Origin: Mycolicibacterium confluentis
Lineage (GTDB): Bacteria; Actinomycetota; Actinomycetes; Mycobacteriales; Mycobacteriaceae
NCBI RefSeq assembly: GCF_010729895.1
Contig: NZ_AP022612.1
Span: forward strand, 992,001-1,056,000
Length of the DNA: 64,000 nt
Direction: 5' to 3'
Shown: positions 25,685 through 35,505 of the stretch, piece by piece
Numbering within the stretch: the stretch's first letter is position 1
How the letters are laid out: each line of letters begins with the position of its first letter
Notes under the pieces: generated by a model
What the model was told of the DNA's origin: nothing
Database searches by the model: none
What the model saw: the letters and a program-made list of their open reading frames with translations, nothing else
Program-made: the position numbers and the translations under genes

Positions 25685-27426
25685 GACGGCTCACCCGCAT
25701 CCGCGGCGACGGCTTGCGAGTTCGCGAACTCGCGGTAGGCCGGGCAGTCGACCAGCAGAGTGTCGTGGGTGCCGACACCCACCACACGCCCGTCGTCGAG
25801 GACGACGATCTGATCGGCACCCATCACGGTGGAGATCCGCTGCGCGACCACGATGATCGTCGATCCGCCGGCCACCTCGCCCAGATTTCGGCGCACCCGT
25901 GCATCGGTGCGAACGTCGAGTGCGGACAGCGCGTCGTCGATCAGGTAGACCGCGGGGCGGCGGATGACGGCGCGGGCGATGGCCAACCGCTGCCGTTGCC
26001 CGCCCGAGAAGTTGGCGCCGCCCTGGGCCACCTTCATCTCCAGCCCGGCGGGGTCGGCGGCCACGAAGTCGTCGGCGGCCGCGACCCGCAGGGCCTCCCA
26101 CATCACCTCGTCGGTGGCGTCGGCCCGGCCGTACCGGAGGTTGTCGGCGACGGTCCCGGTGAACAGGTGGCCGCGCTGCGGCACCAGGCCGATCCCCGCC
26201 CACAGGCGTTCGGTGCGGTAGTCCCGCACGTCGACGCCGTCGAGGCGGACCGACCCCGACGTCACGTCGTACATGCGGCTGATCAGCGCGATCAGCGTCG
26301 ACTTGCCCGACCCCGTGCTGCCGACGACGGCCGTCGTGGTTCCCGGTGCCGCGGTGAACGAGACATCATGCAGGACAGGCTGTTCAGCCCCCGGGTACTG
26401 GAAGGACACCTCGTCGACTGTGACGGTTCCGGCGGTGTCCGCTGGGGGAGTGGCCGGATGATCGGGGTCGGTGACCGCAGGGCGGGTCGAGAGCACCTCG
26501 GTGATCCGCTCGGCGCACACCGTCGCCCGCGGCAGCATCGCCAGGAAGATGGTGGCCATCAGCACGGCCATCAGGATCTGCATGAAGTAGGACAGGAACG
26601 CGATCAGCGATCCGACCTGCACGTGTCCGGCGTCGATGCGCAGTCCGCCGAACCAGATGAGGGCGACGCTCGAGATGTTGATCGTCAACGTGGTGACGGG
26701 AAGCATCAGCGCCTGCCACCGGCCGGCCTCCAGTGCCGCCTGCGACAGGTCCCGGTTGGCAGCCTCGAACCGGCGGATCTCGACGGGTTCACGGGAGAAC
26801 GCGCGGATGACCCGAATGCCGGTCAACTGTTCGCGCATGACCCGGTTGATGCCGTCGATGCGCTGCTGCATGGTGCGGAAGATCGGCAGCAGGTGTCTGA
26901 TGATCCAGTAGTTGCCGAGCGCCAGCACCGGCACGCTGACGCCCAGCAGCCACGCCAGTCCGGCATCCTGGTGCAGCGCCATGGCCACGCCGCCGACGCA
27001 CATGATGGGTGCGCTCACCAGCACCGTGAACGTCATCTGCACCAGCAGTTGAATCTGCTGGACGTCGTTGGTGGTGCGCGTCAACAGCGAGGATGCACCG
27101 AAGCGGGCCCGCTCGTGTTCGGAGAACGTGATGACGTGCGTGAACATCGCCGCGCGAAGGTCGCGGCCGAAACTCATGCCGGCCCGCGATCCGAAGTACA
27201 CCGCCCCGACCGCGCACACCACCTGCAGCGCCGTGACGGCCAGCATCACCGCGCCGAGGTGGATGATGTTGTCGGTGTCTCCGACCGCGACGCCGTCGTC
27301 GATGATCGCGGCGTTGATCGTCGGCAGATACAGCGACGCCAGACTGCTGACCACCTGCAGGGCCATCACGGCGGCCACCAGGTGCCGGTAGGGCTGCACG
27401 TACTGTCGCAGCAGCGCCCGGAGCAT
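25681..27426 (-). CDS. ABC exporter, fused membrane and ATPase domains (first subunit)
   Basis: 581 residues: membrane domain (about 1-320) then ATPase domain with Walker [12 protein letters not shown], signature [10 protein letters not shown] and Walker [13 protein letters not shown]. The Walker B ends in Asp-Asp, not Asp-Glu, so this half has the non-canonical catalytic site usual in one subunit of heterodimeric exporters. The start at 27426 ([16 protein letters not shown]) matches the known N-terminus of Rv1273c; 13 earlier in-frame codons look non-coding. Divergent from the lipoprotein pair at 27554. Confidence 0.93.
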   Translation of the reverse strand: MLRALLRQYVQPYRHLVAAVMALQVVSSLASLYLPTINAAIIDDGVAVGDTDNIIHLGAVMLAVTALQVVCAVGAVYFGSRAGMSFGRDLRAAMFTHVITFSEHERARFGASSLLTRTTNDVQQIQLLVQMTFTVLVSAPIMCVGGVAMALHQDAGLAWLLGVSVPVLALGNYWIIRHLLPIFRTMQQRIDGINRVMREQLTGIRVIRAFSREPVEIRRFEAANRDLSQAALEAGRWQALMLPVTTLTINISSVALIWFGGLRIDAGHVQVGSLIAFLSYFMQILMAVLMATIFLAMLPRATVCAERITEVLSTRPAVTDPDHPATPPADTAGTVTVDEVSFQYPGAEQPVLHDVSFTAAPGTTTAVVGSTGSGKSTLIALISRMYDVTSGSVRLDGVDVRDYRTERLWAGIGLVPQRGHLFTGTVADNLRYGRADATDEVMWEALRVAAADDFVAADPAGLEMKVAQGGANFSGGQRQRLAIARAVIRRPAVYLIDDALSALDVRTDARVRRNLGEVAGGSTIIVVAQRISTVMGADQIVVLDDGRVVGVGTHDTLLVDCPAYREFANSQAVAADAGEPS

Positions 27427-27553
27427 CTCGTAACTGTTGCACACCCCGCTGTCGGGTTCACGCACCGACCCGCTTCGCGTGCGGAGTCGTAAAACGCCAG
27501 GTCATCGGGCGTGTCGGTGGTTGGTCCGGAATGCTGCCGCTACAGTGCAACCT

Positions 27554-28108
27554 GTGAGCAGGAGAGCATGGGCGGCAGCAGCCCTCGCGGTGGGCACGGC
27601 GATGATGCCGGCGTTGGCGGGCTGCTCGAGCGACGAGCCGAATCAGCCGCAGTCCGGGCCCAGTGGGCCTGCGCCGGCCGCGGATGTCCAGCACGGCCCC
27701 ACCTTTCCCGAATGCGGTGGTGTGAGCGACGAGACCGTCGGCCAACTGACTCAGGTGCCCGGACTGGTGAACACCGCCAAGACGTCGGTGGGTTGCCAGT
27801 GGCTGGCCAACGGCGGCATCGCCGGGCCGCATTTCTCTTTCACGTCGTTCCGAGGCAGCCCGATCGGTCGCGAACGCAAGACCGAGGAACTGTCGCGCAC
27901 GAGCGTCGAGGACATCAACATCGAGGGCCACGACGGCTTCATCGCCATCGGCACGGATCCGATGATGGGCGACAACCTGTGCGAGATCGGGATTCAGTTC
28001 GACGACGACTTCATCGAATGGTCGGTGAGTTTCGCGTCCCAACCCTTCCCGGATCCGTGCGAAGTGGCCAAGGAACTGACCCGGCAATCGATTGTGAACG
28101 CGAAATGA
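27554..28108 (+). CDS. lprB: Lipoprotein LprB-like
   Basis: 184 residues. GTG start, then a signal peptide ending in ALAGC, a lipobox with Cys near residue 24. The mature part (HGPTFPECGGVSDETVGQLT, PIGRERKTEELSRTSVEDI, SFASQPFPDPCEVAKELTRQ) closely follows M. tuberculosis LprB (Rv1274). It belongs to the DUF3558-type family of mycobacterial cell-surface lipoproteins, whose function is unknown. The stop overlaps the start of the lprC-like gene. Divergent from the ABC exporter pair, with which it may share a control region. Confidence 0.9.
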   Translation: MSRRAWAAAALAVGTAMMPALAGCSSDEPNQPQSGPSGPAPAADVQHGPTFPECGGVSDETVGQLTQVPGLVNTAKTSVGCQWLANGGIAGPHFSFTSFRGSPIGRERKTEELSRTSVEDINIEGHDGFIAIGTDPMMGDNLCEIGIQFDDDFIEWSVSFASQPFPDPCEVAKELTRQSIVNAK

Positions 28109-28659
28109 GCAGCGCGATGCGGCGACTGATGGCGGGTGGCCTGGCCGGTGGAATGGCGATGGCCGTCCTGGCGGGTTGCGCGTCCACCGTGGACGGCACC
28201 GCGGTCAAGTCGGGGTCGGGTGCCGGCCCCCGCAACAACGACTCGCAGGAGACCTACCCGAACCTGCTCAAGGAATGCGACGTCCTGACCACCGACGTCC
28301 TGGCCAAGACGGTCGGCGCGGATCCGGCCGACATCCAGAGCACGTTCGTCGGCGCGGTGTGCCGGTGGCAGGCCGCCAATCCGTCCGGCCTGATCGACAT
28401 CACCCGGTTCTGGTTCGAGCAGGGCAGCCTCGACAACGAGGAAAAGGTCGCGGGCCAACTGAACTACAAGGTCGAGAACAGGGCGATCGCCGGTGTGCCG
28501 TCGATCGTGATGCGCACCAACGACCCCAACGGCGCATGTGGCGTGGCCAGCGATGCCGCGGGCGTCGTGGGCTGGTGGGTCAACCCTCAGGCGCCGGGAA
28601 TCGACGCCTGCGGGCAGGCCGTCAAGCTCATGGAGCTCACGCTCGCGACGAACTCCTAG
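28105..28659 (+). CDS. lprC: Lipoprotein LprC-like
   Basis: 184 residues. The signal peptide ends in AVLAGC (lipobox, Cys about 25) and is followed by the DUF3558 core with three further cysteines (LLKECDVLT, AVCRWQA, GACGVAS) likely to form disulfides. Counterpart of Rv1275. ATG 28105 overlaps the stop of the lprB-like gene. The paired lipoproteins next to a heterodimeric exporter are conserved in mycobacteria, which suggests a shared envelope role. Confidence 0.88.
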   Translation: MSSAMRRLMAGGLAGGMAMAVLAGCASTVDGTAVKSGSGAGPRNNDSQETYPNLLKECDVLTTDVLAKTVGADPADIQSTFVGAVCRWQAANPSGLIDITRFWFEQGSLDNEEKVAGQLNYKVENRAIAGVPSIVMRTNDPNGACGVASDAAGVVGWWVNPQAPGIDACGQAVKLMELTLATNS

Positions 28660-28686
28660 CGGGGCACGCAGACGGTCTGTCGCGCG

Positions 28687-29214
28687 TCAGCGGGGCACAT
28701 AAAAAGTCGTCAGCGCTGCGCTGCCCAGTTCAAGCGCGGACCACGGTGCGCCGAACCTCAGCACGGCCATCGCCGACGTCGGGTACTTCGTCGAGATGTG
28801 CTCGAACGCAGTGATGTTGGACTCCTCCGGCTCGGACAGCCCGAGCGCAAGCTGTGACATCGTCGGTTCGTGTCCTACGACCAGCAGGGTCTGCGGCTCG
28901 AATCCGAACGTCGTGGCCGCGGCGTTGATCTCGGCGATCACCGCTCCCGGTGCCGCGCCGTAGAGTCGCTCGGTGACGTGCGTGGGCGCCTCGACGTTCG
29001 TGCGGGCCAGGGTCTGCTGCGTGCGGGTGGCCGACGAGCAGAGCACGGCCTCCACCGCGGACTCCAGGCCCGACCCGGACCGCAGCCAGTCCCCGGCGAG
29101 GGTGGCCTCGCGTTCGCCGCGAGACGCCAGCGGACGGTCGTGGTCGGCGACCCCGTCCGGATAGTCGGATTTCGCATGCCGCAGCAGCACCAGGGTGCGT
29201 CGTGGGTCGCTCAC
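28687..29214 (-). CDS. SixA-type histidine phosphatase
   Basis: 175 residues of the histidine phosphatase superfamily. The catalytic loop is VLLRHAKSDYP (RHA in place of RHG, as in SixA), with LVVGHEPTMSQLAL supplying the second His. It probably removes phosphate from phosphohistidine or a small phosphoester. Matches Rv1276c in position. It is divergent from the Mre11-like gene and convergent with the lprC-like gene. Confidence 0.9.
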   Translation of the reverse strand: MSDPRRTLVLLRHAKSDYPDGVADHDRPLASRGEREATLAGDWLRSGSGLESAVEAVLCSSATRTQQTLARTNVEAPTHVTERLYGAAPGAVIAEINAAATTFGFEPQTLLVVGHEPTMSQLALGLSEPEESNITAFEHISTKYPTSAMAVLRFGAPWSALELGSAALTTFYVPR

Positions 29215-29311
29215 ACGGCCACGTTAGGACAACTTGTCGGCCCGCGGTCCTACACTCGCCACGACCGTTCAGAGAAGGTCTGAAACAACCAGGTCGGGGA
29301 AGGGGTAGGCC

Positions 29312-30472
29312 ATGCGGTTCGTGCACACGGCGGACTGGCAGTTGGGCATGACCCGCCACTTTCTGGAGGGCGAGGCGCAGCCGCGGTATTCGGCGGCGCG
29401 CCGCGATGCCGTCGCTGGCCTGCGGGACCTCGCAATGGCCGCCGGTGCGGAGTTCGTCGTCGTCGCGGGTGATGTCTTCGAGGACAACCACCTCGATCCC
29501 CGAGTGATCACCCAATCGCTGGAAGCCATGCGGGCCGTCGGCGTTCCGGTCTACCTGCTGCCCGGCAACCACGACCCGCTGGACGCGTCGTCGGTGTACA
29601 CCAGCGCTCTGTTCACCGCGGAGTGCCCGGACAACGTGACGGTGCTGGATCGCGCGGGTGTGCACCAGGTGCGCCCCGGTGTGGAGATCGTGGCGGCACC
29701 GTGGCGCTCCAAGCGGCCGACCACCGATCTGGTGGCCGAGGTGCTCGCCGATCTTCCCAGCGACGACGTGACCCGCATCGTGGTGGCCCACGGGGGCGTC
29801 GACGTGCTCGACCCGGACCCCACCCGCCCGTCGCTGATCCGGCTGGCCGCTGTCCAGGACGCGATCAACCGTGGCGCGGTGCACTATGTCGCGTTGGGGG
29901 ACAAGCACTCTCGGACAGAGGTCGCCGAGCGGGTGTGGTACTCGGGATCACCCGAAGTGACCAACTACGACGACATCGAGCCGGACCCGGGCCATGTGCT
30001 GCTGGTCGACATCGACGAGACCGACCCGGCCCGCCCGGTCACGGTCGAGGCACGTCGCGTGGGCCGCTGGCGTTTCGTCACGCTGCAGTTCCAGGTCGAC
30101 AACCGCAGGGACATCGCCGATCTCGACATGAACCTCGACCTGATGACCGACAAGGACCGCACCGTGGTGCGCCTGATCCTGACTGGCGCGCTGTCGGTGA
30201 CCGACCGTGCGGCACTGGATGATTGCCTCGACCGGTACTCCATGCTGTTCGGTTGGCTCGGACTGTGGGAGCGGCACAGCGACCTCGTGGTCGTGCCCGC
30301 CGACACCGAGTTCTCCGACCTCGGCATCGGCGGATTCGCCGCGTCGGCGGTGGAGGAGTTGGTGGCCACCGCACGTTCGGGCGACCCGGCCAGCGCCCAG
30401 GACGCGCAGGCCGCGCTGGGCCTGCTGCTGCGGTTGTCGGGAGGCCTGACGGCGGAGAGCGGTGCCGCATGA
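29312..30472 (+). CDS. Mre11/SbcD-like metallophosphoesterase
   Basis: 386 residues. Calcineurin-like phosphoesterase motifs in order: HTADWQLGM (D8 with Gln10 where DxH is usual), VVAGDVFEDN, LPGNHDPLD, VVAHGGVDV and ALGDKHSRTEV. It is the presumed nuclease partner of the Rad50-like ATPase whose start overlaps its stop (ATGA). Counterpart of Rv1277. The His-to-Gln change at the first metal-binding motif could reduce or alter nuclease activity. ATG 29312 follows GGGGAAGGGG. Confidence 0.88.
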   Translation: MRFVHTADWQLGMTRHFLEGEAQPRYSAARRDAVAGLRDLAMAAGAEFVVVAGDVFEDNHLDPRVITQSLEAMRAVGVPVYLLPGNHDPLDASSVYTSALFTAECPDNVTVLDRAGVHQVRPGVEIVAAPWRSKRPTTDLVAEVLADLPSDDVTRIVVAHGGVDVLDPDPTRPSLIRLAAVQDAINRGAVHYVALGDKHSRTEVAERVWYSGSPEVTNYDDIEPDPGHVLLVDIDETDPARPVTVEARRVGRWRFVTLQFQVDNRRDIADLDMNLDLMTDKDRTVVRLILTGALSVTDRAALDDCLDRYSMLFGWLGLWERHSDLVVVPADTEFSDLGIGGFAASAVEELVATARSGDPASAQDAQAALGLLLRLSGGLTAESGAA

Positions 30473-33087
30473 GACTGCACCGGCTCACCCTGACCAACTA
30501 TCGCGGAATCGCGCACCGCGACATCGAATTCGCCGACCGCGGCGTGACGGTGGTGTGCGGCGCCAACGAGATCGGCAAGTCGTCGATGATCGAGGCGCTC
30601 GACCTGCTGCTGGAGTCCAAGGACCGCTCCACCAAGAAGGACGTCAAGCAGGTCAAGCCCACGCACGCCGATGTCGGCTCGGAGGTCACGGCCGATCTGA
30701 GCACCGGGCCGTACCGGTTCATCTACCGCAAGCGCTTCCACAAGAAGTGCGAGACGGAACTGACCGTCCTGGCCCCGGTGCGCGAGCAGTTCACGGGTGA
30801 CGAGGCCCATGAGCGGGTGCGGGCCATGCTCGCCGAGACCGTCGACACCGGACTGTGGCAGGCCCAGCGGGTGCTGCAGGCCTCGTCGACCTCGGCGGTC
30901 GACCTGTCCGGATGCGATGCGCTGTCCCGTGCGCTCGACGTCGCCGCCAGTGACGCGTCCGCCACGTCGGCCGGACTCGCCGGCGGGGAGCCGCTGCTGT
31001 TGGACAAGATCGACGGCGAGTACGGCCGCTACTTCACCCCCACCGGACGGCCGAAGGGGGAGTGGGCCGCCGCTGTCGCCGCATTGGAGGAGGCTGAGGC
31101 CGAGGTCGCCCAGCGCACCGCTGAGGTGGCCGAGGTCGAGGAGCGGGTCCGTACCCACGCGACGCTGTCTGACGATCTTGCCGTCCTGACTGAGCAGGCC
31201 CAGGACGCCGCACGCCGCCTGACCGAGGCTGCGGCGGCGGCTGAGGCGGTCAATGCGCTGTCCGCTGAACTGCGGGCTGCGCAGAGTGAGGCCACGGCGG
31301 TGGGCGCCACCCGCGCCGCTGCGTCCGCTCTCCTGGAGGAGCGCAAGCGGCTGTGCGCTGGGTTGATCACACGGCAGGAGACCGTCGACACCGTGGCGGC
31401 CGCGGCTGAGCAGGCCGCAGAGGCTGAAGCCACCAGTCGGGAGGTGGTCCAGGAGGCCGAGCAGGCCGCCGTCGTCGCCGAGCAGCAGGTGCAGGCCGTG
31501 CAGTCGCGTGCCCAGGCGGCGCGGCAGATTGTCGATCGTCTGGCGGAGCGCGCCGAGGCCGATCGGCTTGCGGCACTGCTCATCCGGTACGACGCGGTGT
31601 GCGCCGAGCGCGTGGATGTCAACGCAGAGTTGTCGCAGATCATGTTGACCGACAGCATGTTCCGCGACATCGAGACCGCGGCCTCCGCAGTGGACCGGGC
31701 CCAGGTCCGCGCCGAGCAGACGGCGGCGGCCATCGAGTTCACCGCCGACTCGGACGTCGAGTTGGCGGTGGGGTCCGAAACCATCACGTTGATGGCTGGC
31801 CAGACCTGGTCGCTGAGCGCCGCCGAGGCCGCTGAGGTGGCGCTGCCCGGCGTCCTGCGCGTGCGGGTCAACCCGGCAGCGTCGGCGGTCGACACGCACG
31901 CGACGTTGGCCGCCGCCCAGGAACATCTGTCCGACCTGCTGCGTGCCGCGGTGGTCGATGACGTGGAGGCGGCTCGCAGCACGCTGCAGCGTCGCCGCGA
32001 GTTGATCGCGCGCCGTGACCAGTTGACCGCGACTCTGACGGGAATCGTCGGCCACGACGACGTCGAGCATCTCCGGTCCCGCCTCGAGGCACTGCAGGAG
32101 ACCGAGGCCATCGACGTCGATCCGGACGCCGCGCGGGCCGAGCTGGCCTCGGCTGATGAGGCGCTGCGGGAGGCCGCCACGCAGTATGAACTGCAGCGTC
32201 GGGTCGCCGCGGCGGCGGCCAAGCAGTTGGCTGAACACACCAAGCAGGCCGCAGTGTGCGGCGACCGCCTGGCCGTGGCCCGCGAGGAGTTGGCCGCGAC
32301 CACCGAGCAGTTGGCCACCGCACGGGCCGAGGTGTCCGATGAGGTCGCCGCGGCGCGGGCCGTTGAAACCGCGCAGGCCGCGCAGGTGGCCGAGCAGAAG
32401 GTCGCCGAGGTGTCGGCCCGGCTGACCGCGCTGGCTCCTGAGAAGGTCACGGCTGAGTTCACTCGAGTCCGTGCGGAGTCGGAATCGTTGTGCCGCAAGC
32501 GCGATGACGCCGCGCGGGCACTGCGTGACATCGAGGTCGAGCTCGCGGTGTTCGGCACCGAGGGGCGCACGGGCAAGCTTGATGCCGCCCAGATCAAGCG
32601 CGAGCACGCGGTCGCGGCGTACACGCGAGTTCATCAGCGTGCGCGGGCCGTCACGCTGCTGCGGTCGGTGATGCTGCGCCACCGCGACGACACCAGGCTG
32701 CGCTATGTCGAACCGTTCCGCGCGGAGGTGGAGCGGTTGGGGCGCACGGTATTCGGCGAGACATTTGAGGTCGAGGTCGACAGCGACCTGACCATCCGCA
32801 ACCGCACCCTCGACGGGCGCACCGTGCCGTTCGAATCGCTGTCCGGCGGAGCCAAGGAGCAGCTCGGCATCGTGGCGCGCCTCGCGGTCGCCGGCCTGGT
32901 CTCCGATGAGGACACCGTGCCCGTGGTCATCGACGATGCGCTGGGATTCTCGGATCCGGACCGGCTGGCGAAGATGGGTGCGGTCTTCGACCAGGTGGGT
33001 GCGGACGGCCAGGTCATCGTGTTGACCTGCTCACCGGAGCGCTACCTAGGCGTGGTCGGCGCCCACCGCGTGCAGCTCACGGCCTGA
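30469..33087 (+). CDS. Rad50/SbcC-like AAA ATPase with coiled coil
   Basis: 872 residues. The N-terminal Walker A loop is VVCGANEIGKSSMIEAL, the middle (about 200-720) is Ala/Glu/Arg-rich and predicted coiled coil, and the C-terminal lobe has the ABC signature LSGGAKEQLG and Walker B VVIDDALGFSD. No CxxC zinc hook is visible at the coiled-coil apex, unlike true Rad50/SbcC. With the overlapping Mre11-like gene it probably forms an SMC-type DNA-end processing or DNA-surveillance complex. Counterpart of Rv1278. Confidence 0.9.
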   Translation: MRLHRLTLTNYRGIAHRDIEFADRGVTVVCGANEIGKSSMIEALDLLLESKDRSTKKDVKQVKPTHADVGSEVTADLSTGPYRFIYRKRFHKKCETELTVLAPVREQFTGDEAHERVRAMLAETVDTGLWQAQRVLQASSTSAVDLSGCDALSRALDVAASDASATSAGLAGGEPLLLDKIDGEYGRYFTPTGRPKGEWAAAVAALEEAEAEVAQRTAEVAEVEERVRTHATLSDDLAVLTEQAQDAARRLTEAAAAAEAVNALSAELRAAQSEATAVGATRAAASALLEERKRLCAGLITRQETVDTVAAAAEQAAEAEATSREVVQEAEQAAVVAEQQVQAVQSRAQAARQIVDRLAERAEADRLAALLIRYDAVCAERVDVNAELSQIMLTDSMFRDIETAASAVDRAQVRAEQTAAAIEFTADSDVELAVGSETITLMAGQTWSLSAAEAAEVALPGVLRVRVNPAASAVDTHATLAAAQEHLSDLLRAAVVDDVEAARSTLQRRRELIARRDQLTATLTGIVGHDDVEHLRSRLEALQETEAIDVDPDAARAELASADEALREAATQYELQRRVAAAAAKQLAEHTKQAAVCGDRLAVAREELAATTEQLATARAEVSDEVAAARAVETAQAAQVAEQKVAEVSARLTALAPEKVTAEFTRVRAESESLCRKRDDAARALRDIEVELAVFGTEGRTGKLDAAQIKREHAVAAYTRVHQRARAVTLLRSVMLRHRDDTRLRYVEPFRAEVERLGRTVFGETFEVEVDSDLTIRNRTLDGRTVPFESLSGGAKEQLGIVARLAVAGLVSDEDTVPVVIDDALGFSDPDRLAKMGAVFDQVGADGQVIVLTCSPERYLGVVGAHRVQLTA

Positions 33088-33203
33088 CCCCCGGAGATTT
33101 GCTTTGGCAGGTGCCACACGCGCTTTTCGCTGGTTGACACCCTGTCGGCGGCAGGCCTAGCGTTTTCTCAACGCGCGAATGTGGCGAGTTCGGGGGACAT
33201 GCC

Positions 33204-34124
33204 ATGAGGTACGGGGCCTATCTGCCAAACATGATGCACATCCCGGTGCTGACTCAGCCATGGGAACGGGACCTCACTGCGGCCGACGTCGTCCGGGTGC
33301 TGAGGCTGGCCGAGGAACTCGGCTTCGAGTTCGGCGTGGTCCCGGAGCATTTTCTGATACCCGGCGAACACATCGCGCTGTCGGGTGATCACTACTTCGA
33401 CGCGACCACCGCGCAGGCCTTTCTCGCGGGTGCGACCACGCGGATAAAGATGCTGTCCTCGGTCACCATCCTGCCGCTGCATCACCCGGTGGTGATCGCC
33501 AAAGCCATCGCCACCCTGGACTGGTTCAGCAACGGCCGCTCCATCGTCGGTGTCGGAGTGGGATGGCTCAAAGACGAGTTTGACCTTCTCAGAGTGCCGT
33601 TCGACAAACGCGGCCGGATGGCCGACGAGTACCTGGCCGCCATGATCGAACTGTGGGACAGCGAATCCCCGTGCTTCGACGGGGAATTCGTGTCCTTCGA
33701 CAACGTCGGATTCAACCCCAAACCGGTGCAGCGGCCCCATCCACCGCTGTGGGTCGGTGGCGACGCAGACGCCGCCCTGCGGCGCGCCGCCCGGTTCGGC
33801 GACGGGTGGATCCCGTGGCTGACCCAACCGCAGGACCTGCCAGCTCGGGTGGACTTCCTGCGGGCACAGCGGGGATTCGACGACCGGCCGTTCGAGATCT
33901 GCTACAGCCTGGCCGGATTGGCACTCGGGGACCAGCACGTCGTCACCAACGACCCCCGGGCCAAGCCGGGGCGCGACGTACAGCAGGTCATCGACAGCTG
34001 CTGCGGGCTTCAGGCGTTGGGCGTCACCGTGACCTCCGTGCTGCCGCCTCCACTGCCCGACTGCGAGGCGTACCTGGACTTCCTGCGCTGGCTGGCCGCC
34101 GACGTCCTGCCCGCGGTCGCCTAG
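33204..34124 (+). CDS. Luciferase-family F420/FMN-dependent oxidoreductase
   Basis: 306 residues, TIM-barrel flavoprotein. GRSIVGVGVGWLKDEFDLL and the HPPLWVGGDADAALRRAARFGDG block are diagnostic for the actinobacterial luciferase-like monooxygenase subgroup that often uses F420. ATG 33204 lies within GACATGCCATG; the ATG five bases earlier is out of frame. It stands alone, ahead of a strong bidirectional hairpin. M. tuberculosis has a different gene in this interval, so this is a lineage-specific insertion. Substrate unknown. Confidence 0.87.
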   Translation: MRYGAYLPNMMHIPVLTQPWERDLTAADVVRVLRLAEELGFEFGVVPEHFLIPGEHIALSGDHYFDATTAQAFLAGATTRIKMLSSVTILPLHHPVVIAKAIATLDWFSNGRSIVGVGVGWLKDEFDLLRVPFDKRGRMADEYLAAMIELWDSESPCFDGEFVSFDNVGFNPKPVQRPHPPLWVGGDADAALRRAARFGDGWIPWLTQPQDLPARVDFLRAQRGFDDRPFEICYSLAGLALGDQHVVTNDPRAKPGRDVQQVIDSCCGLQALGVTVTSVLPPPLPDCEAYLDFLRWLAADVLPAVA

Positions 34125-34137
34125 CCCGAAGTCGACC

Positions 34138-34168
34138 CGTCTGGGCGGCGCGTGGCGCCGCCCAGACG
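34138..34168. terminator. Bidirectional terminator hairpin between convergent genes
   Basis: CGTCTGGGCGGCGC and GCGCCGCCCAGACG form a perfect 14-bp stem with a GTG loop, placed exactly between two convergent stop codons. A short T-containing run follows on the plus strand. Confidence 0.75.
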
Positions 34169-34171
34169 TTG

Positions 34172-35398
34172 TCAGAAGTAGGCGTTGGCCGGGATCGGGG
34201 CGCCGTGCAGCAGGTTCTCGCCGATCACCCGGGCTTTGTAGGCGACCGGGTTGTGCAGGGTGATCGTGCGAATGTTGCGCCAGTGCCGGTCGAGGTTGCG
34301 CTGCCGACTCGCGGCGCTCGCTCCGCCGAGTTCGAGCAGTCGGGTCGCGGCCTCGGGGGCGACGTCGTCGAGGTGCACCTTGACCTTGGCCACCTTCAAC
34401 TGCGCCTCCTGCGCGAGGTCGGCATCCGGCAGGCCGTTGTCGTCGTAGGAGTCCGTCGCGGCGCCGATGGCGTCGGCGGCGTCGAGCACGGCGGCCCGCG
34501 CCACATACGCCGTGCTGGCCAGCTCACCCAGCAGCTTCTGGTACAGCGGGTCGTCGACTGGGCGCTCGGTCAAGGCGTGGCTGAAGCTGCGGGTCCGGGA
34601 TCGCAGCAGGGCCGCACCGTCGTCGACCACCGAGGCCAGCACGCCGGCGACCACGGCATGGATGAACAACTGCAGCGATGCGTACTGCACCGACGGCTGC
34701 GGTTCGGCGTCATACGGAGTGTCGACCAGCACCTCGTCGGCCGCCACCGCGACGTTGTCGAACACCGTCGTGCCGGTGCCCGTGCGGCGCTGGCCGAAGC
34801 CGTCCCAGTCGTCGATGAGGCGCACGCCCGCGCGATCGGACGGGACGATCACCGAGGCCACCGAGTCGTGGTCGGTGGTGGTGGCCACGGTCAGATAGTC
34901 CGAGAACAGCGTGCCTGTGCTGTAGAACTTCTCACCGTTGAGCCGGAATCCGTCACCGTCGGGCAGCAGTCGCGTGTTGAACACCAGGCTGCCGACCGCC
35001 AGGCTGCCCTTCTCGCTGAACGCGTTGGCGAACAGCTTGCCGTCGACCACCTCCCGCAGCCAGCGCTTGGACACCGCGTCACCCGCGTTGGCCCGCAGTG
35101 CCCGCAGGCGCTCTTCGACGAACCAGAAGTGGGTCCGGAAGATGTGCGCCACAATGGGGTCCGCCTGTGCGACGTCGATCAACGTCGAGAACAGTTGGCG
35201 CACAGAGTATCCTGGCCCGCCGTATTCGGTGGGCAGGCGCAATGTGCCGAAGCCCGCGAGCTTGAGCGCGGCGACCTGGTCGAAGGGGTTCTCGTCGTTG
35301 AGGTCTCGGTCCTTGGCTCCTGCACCGATGTCGGCGAGCAGTGCGGTGAATTCGTCGGTGCCGGGCAGAATGGTCTGCCGGATGGGTGCTTGGGTCAT
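34172..35398 (-). CDS. Acyl-CoA dehydrogenase-fold monooxygenase (SfnC/DszC-like)
   Basis: 408 residues with the acyl-CoA dehydrogenase fold: LRLPTEYGGPGYSVRQLF near the N-terminus, then LNGEKFYSTGTLFSDYLTV in the middle. Absence of the usual catalytic Glu context and similarity to the SfnC/DszC block suggest a reduced-flavin-dependent oxygenase rather than a dehydrogenase; such enzymes act on sulfur or nitrogen heterocycles. The start at 35398 (MTQAPIRQTILPG) is preferred over an upstream ATG with non-coding-like residues. Convergent with the luciferase-family gene. Confidence 0.8.
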   Translation of the reverse strand: MTQAPIRQTILPGTDEFTALLADIGAGAKDRDLNDENPFDQVAALKLAGFGTLRLPTEYGGPGYSVRQLFSTLIDVAQADPIVAHIFRTHFWFVEERLRALRANAGDAVSKRWLREVVDGKLFANAFSEKGSLAVGSLVFNTRLLPDGDGFRLNGEKFYSTGTLFSDYLTVATTTDHDSVASVIVPSDRAGVRLIDDWDGFGQRRTGTGTTVFDNVAVAADEVLVDTPYDAEPQPSVQYASLQLFIHAVVAGVLASVVDDGAALLRSRTRSFSHALTERPVDDPLYQKLLGELASTAYVARAAVLDAADAIGAATDSYDDNGLPDADLAQEAQLKVAKVKVHLDDVAPEAATRLLELGGASAASRQRNLDRHWRNIRTITLHNPVAYKARVIGENLLHGAPIPANAYF

Positions 35399-35505
35399 GT
35401 CTTGAGTTCTACCGAGCGCCGTGACCGACAACACTGCTTTGGATCAGGGCGAACTGAACCGTCCTCTGTCAGCGTGCTCAGCAACGCCGGGCACAATGTC
35501 AGACG

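Noticed and set aside
25714..27492. 592-codon plus-strand frame over the ABC exporter
   Set aside because: Antisense shadow of a well-defined exporter; His/Asp/Arg-rich with no domain.
29965..32682. Long (905-codon) open frame antisense to the Mre11/Rad50-like genes
   Set aside because: Composition (Arg/Gly/Leu/His-rich low-complexity) is typical of antisense frames in repetitive, Glu/Ala-rich coding DNA; the plus-strand ATPase has intact catalytic motifs.
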